The translations under genes were made by a program, and so were the position numbers. From an uncultured Clostridia bacterium (GTDB lineage Bacteria > Bacillota > Clostridia > Christensenellales > UBA1242), in NCBI GenBank assembly GCA_937907645.1, contig CALCWV010000063.1:1-19368 (forward strand): a stretch of 19,368 bases of DNA, written 5' to 3'. Below are positions 14,344 to 19,368 of the stretch, piece after piece. Under the pieces are notes generated by a model. The model saw only the letters and a program-made list of their open reading frames with translations. It had not been told where the DNA came from and did not search any database. Position 1 is the stretch's first letter; the number at the start of each line of letters is the position of its first letter.

Positions 14344-16401
14344 TTAATCTTCATTTTGGAATTGGGAGTTATATAGATCAGCATAGAAGCCTTTCTTTGC
14401 TAATAATTCTTCATGTGTTCCCTTTTCTACGATATCCCCATCTCTAATCACTAAAATTAGATCTGCATTTTTTATAGTTGATAGCCTGTGCGCAATAACA
14501 AAACTTGTTCTGCCTCGCATGAGGTTATCCATTGCTCTTTGAATAATGAGCTCTGTTCTTGTGTCAACTGATGATGTAGCTTCGTCAAGAATTAGCATAG
14601 GGCTATTTTTAACCATTGCTCTTGCGATTGTAAACAGCTGCTTTTGTCCTGCCGAAATGTTTGTGTTTTCTGAAAGCACAGAGTCCAATCCCTTTGGAAG
14701 CTCGCTGACAAGAACATCTAGGTCACACGCCTTGCAAACTTCGTGCAATCTCTCGTCCGAGATTCCCTTCATACTGTAGACTAGATTTTCCCTAACAGTT
14801 CCCTCAAACATCCAAGTGTCTTGCAAAACCATGCTGAATAGGTCGTGGATATTTTCTCTTGTTAGAGCCTTTGTTGGAACTCCGTCAATGAAAATATCTC
14901 CATAATATGCAATTGCAAAGTCTATATTTTCGAGGTTATCAATTTGATTTCCCGTCAAGACCTTAATTTTTTGATCAAGGACTTTATTATCCGCGATCAT
15001 TTCAAAATCCTGATTGAATTTTATAACCTTATTCTTTGGAAGATCCATATTCGCAGCATATTGCGTTTTCTCGCCATTGATTTCTAATTTTCCATCGTCG
15101 TCAGTTAATAGTTTGATTGACTTTCCGTTGTCAAAAATCTTGTAATCCGTCAGTTTCCCATCAATTACTAAAACAGGCTGATTTAATTCATAGAATCTCA
15201 TAAGAAGGTTAACAAGAGTAGTCTTTCCAGCACCTGTTGGGCCAACAATAGCAACTTTTTGTCCCGCTTTCACCTTGGCTGAGAAGTTCTTGATGATAGT
15301 CTTATCTGGAGCGTCTGGATAGCTGAAACGAACATTCTTAAATGTTACATCTCCCCTCACGCTGCCAAGCCTATCTTCTTTCTTGCTCTCATCGCTCATT
15401 TCTTCTGACTCAAGGAATCCAAAGACTCTGTTTGATGCAGCGATAGCTGACTGTACGCTTGTCATGGATTCTGCAATTTGTGTCAAAGGATTTGAGAATA
15501 ATCTAACATAAATCATGAAAGCTATGATAGCGCTAAAGTCAATAATTCCGCTAAGAGCTAAAGCTGATCCCACAACGCAGACAACGACGTATCCAAGATT
15601 TCCAACAATACTCATAACAGGATACATAACTCCGGAATAGAATTGTGATTTCCAGTCTGCTGTGTAGATATCATTATTACTCTTTTTAAATGTATTCTTT
15701 GTTTGGTTTTCAGCCCTTGAAATTCTGACAACATCGTGTCCAGAATACATTTCTTCAGTGTAAGCATTGAGCTGACCAATGCTAATTTGCTTTTGAATAA
15801 AGTACTTTTGTGACTTTTTAAAAATGATAATCATAACGATAATGCCAAGAAGAGTTGTTGCAATTGTGCAAAGAGCCAATCTCCACTCTGTTATAAACAT
15901 CATAATTAAACATCCAATAAACTGTGCCACAGAAGCTATAATCGTAGGCAAGCTGTTTGAAAGAGATTGCTGAAGCGTTGAAACATCGTTGGTAATTCTG
16001 CTGAGCACCTCACCTTGTGGAACCTCATTGAAGAATTTTTGAGGAACCTTGTTTATTTTCTTAGACAAATCTCTTCTGAGTCTTTGTGCAAATCTCAGTG
16101 TAACTGTTGCGATTATAAAATCTTGCAAGAAGGAGAATGTCGCACTTGCGGAATAAATGATAATCAAATAAATTCCGACCTGAGCCACTGCTCCCATGTC
16201 TATTTCGCCTAAAAATCCAGCATTGATATATCCGAAAATTTCGGATATCTTATCTGGTCCTATTACAACTAGCACTGCACTCGCAGCTGCAAACAATAAA
16301 GCTAGAATAAGAAGGAACTTCAATCCCTTGAAGTATTTCCAAAGTTTTTTGAAATTAATTTTTGTCTTTTTAACTTGATTTTGTTTTACTACTTTTTTCA
16401 T
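14344..16401 (-). CDS. ABC exporter half, consensus-site NBD with about 94-residue insertion
   Basis: A 685-residue type IV (TMD-NBD) exporter subunit; these halves are normally about 580-620. Basic N terminus, six membrane helices (about 27-330), then the NBD: Walker A GPTGAGKTT (387-395), Q-loop SMVLQD (523-528), signature ISAGQ (592-596, degenerate LSGGQ), Walker B MLILDEATS (602-610 with catalytic Glu), D-loop SSVD and H-loop AHRLST. Between the Walker A helix (RFYEL) and GDIFIDGVPT the family has only a few residues; here about 407-500 are extra (DNA 14902-15183), rich in charged and strand-like sequence. The start overlaps the stop of the preceding ABC gene by ATGA, with GAGGAGG in that gene's end. 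Its degenerate signature complements the partner's degenerate Walker B/H-loop, so they form a heterodimer. Substrate unknown. Confidence 0.93.
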   Translation of the reverse strand: MKKVVKQNQVKKTKINFKKLWKYFKGLKFLLILALLFAAASAVLVVIGPDKISEIFGYINAGFLGEIDMGAVAQVGIYLIIIYSASATFSFLQDFIIATVTLRFAQRLRRDLSKKINKVPQKFFNEVPQGEVLSRITNDVSTLQQSLSNSLPTIIASVAQFIGCLIMMFITEWRLALCTIATTLLGIIVMIIIFKKSQKYFIQKQISIGQLNAYTEEMYSGHDVVRISRAENQTKNTFKKSNNDIYTADWKSQFYSGVMYPVMSIVGNLGYVVVCVVGSALALSGIIDFSAIIAFMIYVRLFSNPLTQIAESMTSVQSAIAASNRVFGFLESEEMSDESKKEDRLGSVRGDVTFKNVRFSYPDAPDKTIIKNFSAKVKAGQKVAIVGPTGAGKTTLVNLLMRFYELNQPVLVIDGKLTDYKIFDNGKSIKLLTDDDGKLEINGEKTQYAANMDLPKNKVIKFNQDFEMIADNKVLDQKIKVLTGNQIDNLENIDFAIAYYGDIFIDGVPTKALTRENIHDLFSMVLQDTWMFEGTVRENLVYSMKGISDERLHEVCKACDLDVLVSELPKGLDSVLSENTNISAGQKQLFTIARAMVKNSPMLILDEATSSVDTRTELIIQRAMDNLMRGRTSFVIAHRLSTIKNADLILVIRDGDIVEKGTHEELLAKKGFYADLYNSQFQNED

Positions 16402-18167
16402 TCTTCCACCTCCTCAAGTTCACTCTGAGAAAGTTGTGAAAGAGCTATCTCTTTGTACACGTCACAATTGTTCATAAGCTCGCTATGCGTTCCCTCGCCA
16501 ACTACTTTTCCTGCATCTAAAACAATAATTTTATCAGCATTTTTAATTGTGCTTATTCTCTGTGCTACAATAACGCAAGTTGTATCTTTAAGCTCCTTAG
16601 CAAGGTTCGAACGAACTTTCGCGTCAGTTTTATAGTCTAAAGCTGAAAAAGAGTCGTCAAAGATCAATATTTCAGGCTTTCTTGCAATTGATCTCGCAAT
16701 TGACAGTCTTTGTTTTTGTCCGCCAGACAAGTTCTTTCCTGCTTGAGCAATTTGATGTTCAAGTCCGTCAGGTTGTTTGTCGACAAACTCTTTCGCTTGT
16801 GAAATTTCAAGGGCCGTGTTAATATCATCCTCCGAAACTCCATCTTTGCAAACACCAAAATCAATATTGTCCTTTATACTACCGCTAAAGATTACAGGTT
16901 TTTGTGTGATATATCCGATTTTGTTATATAATCCCTCAAAAGAATAGGATTTTACGTTCACGCCATCGACGAAAACTTCGCCCTCCGTCGCATCATAGAG
17001 TCTAGCCATTAAACTGATGAGAGTTGTCTTTCCACATCCAGTCGATCCAATAAATGCGATCACATCTCCTTTGTTTACTCTGAATGAGATGTTATCTAAT
17101 TGATCTTCAGCTGAATCTGGGTATTTAAAGCTAACATTCTTAAATTCGATTGTTCCTGGGTCAATTCCGTCCATAAGCTCTCCTTGAACAATGGAGCTCT
17201 TTGTGTCAAGAACTTCTCTAATTCTCTTTGCAGAAACTAAAGCAGAAGCCATAAACATAAACACCATAATAAGATTCATGAACGATAAAACAACATACAT
17301 TGCATATGAGCTGAAAACTACAATATCACTAAAGAGAGTCATCTTCCCTGCAACATTTTCCGCTGGAATTTTGTTGAGAAGAAGAGCTCCCACCCAGTAG
17401 ATTGCAAGTGTTAGTCCATTGAATACAATTGTCATTACTGGACTAAGAAAAGAGAAGGTTCTTTGATTGAATAACTGAGTTTTCGTTAAATCATCATTAA
17501 CTTTTCCAAACTTTTCATTTTGATATCCTTCAGCATTATAAGCATGAACGACATTTATTCCAGTTAAATTTTCTCTCGCTGTTCTGTTTATCCCGTCAAC
17601 TAATTTCTGAACTTTTTTGAACCTTGGAAGCACCAATGACATGATAACAACAACCGTGATTATAATCAAAAGTACTGCTCCGAAAGTTATAAGTGATAAC
17701 TCCCAACTTTTCCCTAAAATCTTAACAATAGCCCAAACAGCCATAACTGGTGATTTAATTAAAAGTTGCAGTCCTATAGCGATAAACATCTGAAGTTGTG
17801 TTACATCGTTTGTTGTTCTTGTAATTAAACTTGGAACTGAGAATTTCTGAACATCCTGTTTTCCCATATCCATAACTTTTCCAAAAACTGCGTTTCTAAG
17901 GCTAAGCGAAAAGCCTGCTGCTGTTCTAGCAGATAGATATCCGCAGATAATAGCTAGTGCTCCACTTCCGATTGTGAAGGCTAACATTTTAAGACCGGCA
18001 ATCCAGATTTGCGACATTTCTGTACCCGGTGTTTTCAAAAGATAGGTCAGTTCCGACATATATGTTGGGATTGACATATCGAAATATACTTGTGCCACAA
18101 CAAGAATAAGACAGATCACCGCCATGATGATCTGATTCTTATTCATATATTTAAATAGCTTAAACAT
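16398..18167 (-). CDS. ABC exporter half with degenerate catalytic site (BmrC/TM287-like)
   Basis: A 589-residue TMD-NBD subunit of a heterodimeric exporter. Six membrane helices span about 12-320. The NBD has Walker A GSTGCGKTT (374-382), Q-loop ITQKP (Q422), intact signature LSGGQ (480-484) and Walker B ILIFDDS (500-506), in which Asp505 replaces the catalytic glutamate. At the H-loop AQRIST, Gln536 replaces histidine. This exact combination marks the non-catalytic half in TM287/288 and BmrCD. The C terminus is a short acidic tail (SQSELEEVEE). AGGAG precedes the start and overlaps the end of the flavoprotein gene (8-base gap); the stop overlaps the start of the partner (ATGA). Such pairs commonly export drugs, peptides or lipids; the substrate cannot be read here. 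Confidence 0.94.
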   Translation of the reverse strand: MFKLFKYMNKNQIIMAVICLILVVAQVYFDMSIPTYMSELTYLLKTPGTEMSQIWIAGLKMLAFTIGSGALAIICGYLSARTAAGFSLSLRNAVFGKVMDMGKQDVQKFSVPSLITRTTNDVTQLQMFIAIGLQLLIKSPVMAVWAIVKILGKSWELSLITFGAVLLIIITVVVIMSLVLPRFKKVQKLVDGINRTARENLTGINVVHAYNAEGYQNEKFGKVNDDLTKTQLFNQRTFSFLSPVMTIVFNGLTLAIYWVGALLLNKIPAENVAGKMTLFSDIVVFSSYAMYVVLSFMNLIMVFMFMASALVSAKRIREVLDTKSSIVQGELMDGIDPGTIEFKNVSFKYPDSAEDQLDNISFRVNKGDVIAFIGSTGCGKTTLISLMARLYDATEGEVFVDGVNVKSYSFEGLYNKIGYITQKPVIFSGSIKDNIDFGVCKDGVSEDDINTALEISQAKEFVDKQPDGLEHQIAQAGKNLSGGQKQRLSIARSIARKPEILIFDDSFSALDYKTDAKVRSNLAKELKDTTCVIVAQRISTIKNADKIIVLDAGKVVGEGTHSELMNNCDVYKEIALSQLSQSELEEVEE

Positions 18168-18175
18168 AATCTCCT

Positions 18176-19312
18176 CTATAAATTTTTATTTAATTCTTTT
18201 GCCAAACAATAGCCGCTCAACCACGCCCATTGTAGATTGTATCCCCCACAAACCCCGAATACGTTTGTGCTTTCTCCGCAAAAATACAATCCTTTTATCT
18301 CGCTCTGAAAGTCACTCAAATTTTTGAGAGATATTCCTCCAGACAAAACTTGACAATCATCATATTTTTCTGTGCATGTCATTTTTAGATGCTTGATTTT
18401 ATACGCAATACTTTTTATTTCTATGTCAGAAAGCCTAGATAAAGTTCTTTTTTCAGTGAGAATTTTGCATTCTTTTAGAATATATTTCGCAAGCTCTCCT
18501 TTAAGTATCCCAAGAAGGCAATCGCTAAGAGCAAAATCTCCGCAATTCTTCCTTCTGTAAACGAGAATATCCTCTATTTTGCTCTCGCTAATTTCTGGAA
18601 GAAGCTCAATCTCAATGTCAAAAGGCTTTGCATCTTTAACTTTGGCAGATAGGTTGAACACAACTATCCCAGAAATTCCATCTTTTCTAAATTGCACTTG
18701 CCCTTTTTCTTCAAAGTTTTCCGCCCTAAGTATCGCATCTTCTCTTAGTCCAAACAAAGATTTGTCGAATCCTTTGACCTTAAAGCCACACAAAACTGGT
18801 TCTTTTTTCTCAAATGGAAGCTTAAAATCAGATAAAATTTCTTCGATATTCCTATTTCCGCATGCCATGACAACTTTCTTTGATTTCACTACCTCTCCGC
18901 TCTCTAGTGTTATCTCGAAAAGGTCTTTTTTCGTGAGTCTAATGACCTTTCCTGATATGTAGTCACAGCTAAGCTTTTGCGTCAAAGCCTTTTGAACGTC
19001 CTTTGCACTCTCGCTAAGTGGATAGACTCTCCCCTCGTCGTCCGCAAATGACTCAATTCCCATTTCTTTGAAAAATTTAATTGTATCTTTCTCATCGAAC
19101 TCTTTTATGTACTTTTGAACTTGTTTTGTATTGTAAAAAGCTGAGTCTAAATTTATATTCGTAAAATTACACCTTCCATTACCAGTCACAAGAAGCTTTT
19201 TGCCTAGGGCAACACCATCAATGACGGCTACAGAAAAAATATGTGCCAAATTATTCGCACACATAAGCCCACTCGCTCCTCCTCCGATTATTACAATGTC
19301 ATATGTTTTCAT
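18176..19312 (-). CDS. BaiN/HI0933-family FAD-dependent oxidoreductase
   Basis: A 378-residue cytoplasmic flavoprotein of the HI0933/YhiN/BaiN family. N-terminal Rossmann motif DIVIIGGGASGLMCA (5-19) binds FAD; GKKLLVTGNGRCNFTN (37-52) is the family signature; DDEGRVYP is near 92; and the C-terminal segment LYFCGESTNVFGVCGGYNLQ, running on into WAWLSG, is diagnostic. It is slightly short for the family (about 400). BaiN was linked to bile acid dehydroxylation in Clostridium, but most members are of unknown substrate and this one should not be assigned to bile acids. An in-frame TAG immediately precedes the ATG, so no upstream start exists. There is no Shine-Dalgarno and a promoter -10 lies seven bases before the ATG, suggesting a leaderless mRNA. 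It is the first gene of an operon with the ABC exporter. Confidence 0.93.
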   Translation of the reverse strand: MKTYDIVIIGGGASGLMCANNLAHIFSVAVIDGVALGKKLLVTGNGRCNFTNINLDSAFYNTKQVQKYIKEFDEKDTIKFFKEMGIESFADDEGRVYPLSESAKDVQKALTQKLSCDYISGKVIRLTKKDLFEITLESGEVVKSKKVVMACGNRNIEEILSDFKLPFEKKEPVLCGFKVKGFDKSLFGLREDAILRAENFEEKGQVQFRKDGISGIVVFNLSAKVKDAKPFDIEIELLPEISESKIEDILVYRRKNCGDFALSDCLLGILKGELAKYILKECKILTEKRTLSRLSDIEIKSIAYKIKHLKMTCTEKYDDCQVLSGGISLKNLSDFQSEIKGLYFCGESTNVFGVCGGYNLQWAWLSGYCLAKELNKNL

Positions 19313-19319
19313 CTATATC

Positions 19320-19348
19320 TATATATCACAAATTAGAAAAATAATCAA
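19320..19348 (-). promoter_or_regulatory. Promoter of the flavoprotein-ABC exporter operon
   Basis: On the minus strand TTGATT (19343-19348), 17 bases, TATATA (19320-19325), with TGA before the -10 (extended -10). Only seven bases (19313-19319) separate the -10 from the A of the ATG at 19312, so the predicted transcription start is the start codon itself. Confidence 0.7.
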
Positions 19349-19368
19349 GAAAAACGCTTTCCTTTTTC

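Noticed and set aside
18176..19312. Bile acid dehydroxylation enzyme (BaiN) as a specific function
   Set aside because: The sequence shows only family membership. No other bai genes are nearby and most family members have other or unknown substrates.
1..19368. CRISPR arrays, insertion sequences, phage genes, attachment sites
   Set aside because: No spaced direct repeats, transposase or integrase motifs, or paired terminal repeats were found; the only tandem repeat is the 13-bp duplication.

Overview
AT-rich, densely packed segment of a low-GC Bacillota (Clostridia-like) chromosome. The lineage is inferred from base composition, purine-rich Shine-Dalgarno sites, the secG-rnr arrangement, glmM-glmS adjacency, a bifunctional Rel protein and a heterodimeric BmrCD-type ABC exporter. 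No close relative can be named from the sequence alone. Every protein gene lies on the minus strand; the only plus-strand gene is a tRNA-Thr, which fits leftward co-directional transcription.

Layout. (1) 1-1632: a short membrane protein, secG and the 5' part of rnr (RNase R, cut by the window edge), behind a TTGAAA-17-TATAAT promoter. (2) 1693-1947: tRNA-Thr(GGT) on the plus strand with its own promoter and terminator. (3) 1996-3291: a possible 27-residue small protein, a HIT-like protein with a degenerate catalytic motif, and a single-domain CYTH protein. (4) 3316-4827: a SPL-family radical SAM protein ending in a clamp-binding-like peptide, followed by a decayed gene resembling the CrtO-type acyltransferase family. 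(5) 4834-6525: two membrane-anchored proteins, one with an Ig-like (DUF5011-type) outer domain and one with a ComEC-like metallo-beta-lactamase domain that carries an in-frame amber codon. (6) 6546-11144: rel and xfp (phosphoketolase). (7) 11182-14269: glmM-glmS, the route from fructose-6-P to GlcN-1-P for cell-wall precursors. (8) 14308-19348: a BaiN/HI0933-type flavoprotein followed by the two halves of a heterodimeric ABC exporter; the second half has about 94 extra residues inside its nucleotide-binding domain.

How the genes work together: most are housekeeping genes (protein export, RNA decay, stringent response, hexosamine synthesis, phosphoketolase carbon flow). The less ordinary parts are the ABC exporter insertion, the SPL-like protein with its C-terminal QISLFD, the Ig-like/MBL pair with the nonsense codon, two genes whose predicted transcription start falls on the start codon (possible leaderless mRNAs), and a pseudogene in which the disabling 13-bp tandem duplication is still visible. 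Almost all promoters I can find have an extended -10 (TGn). I found no CRISPR array, insertion sequence, phage gene, origin or glmS ribozyme.
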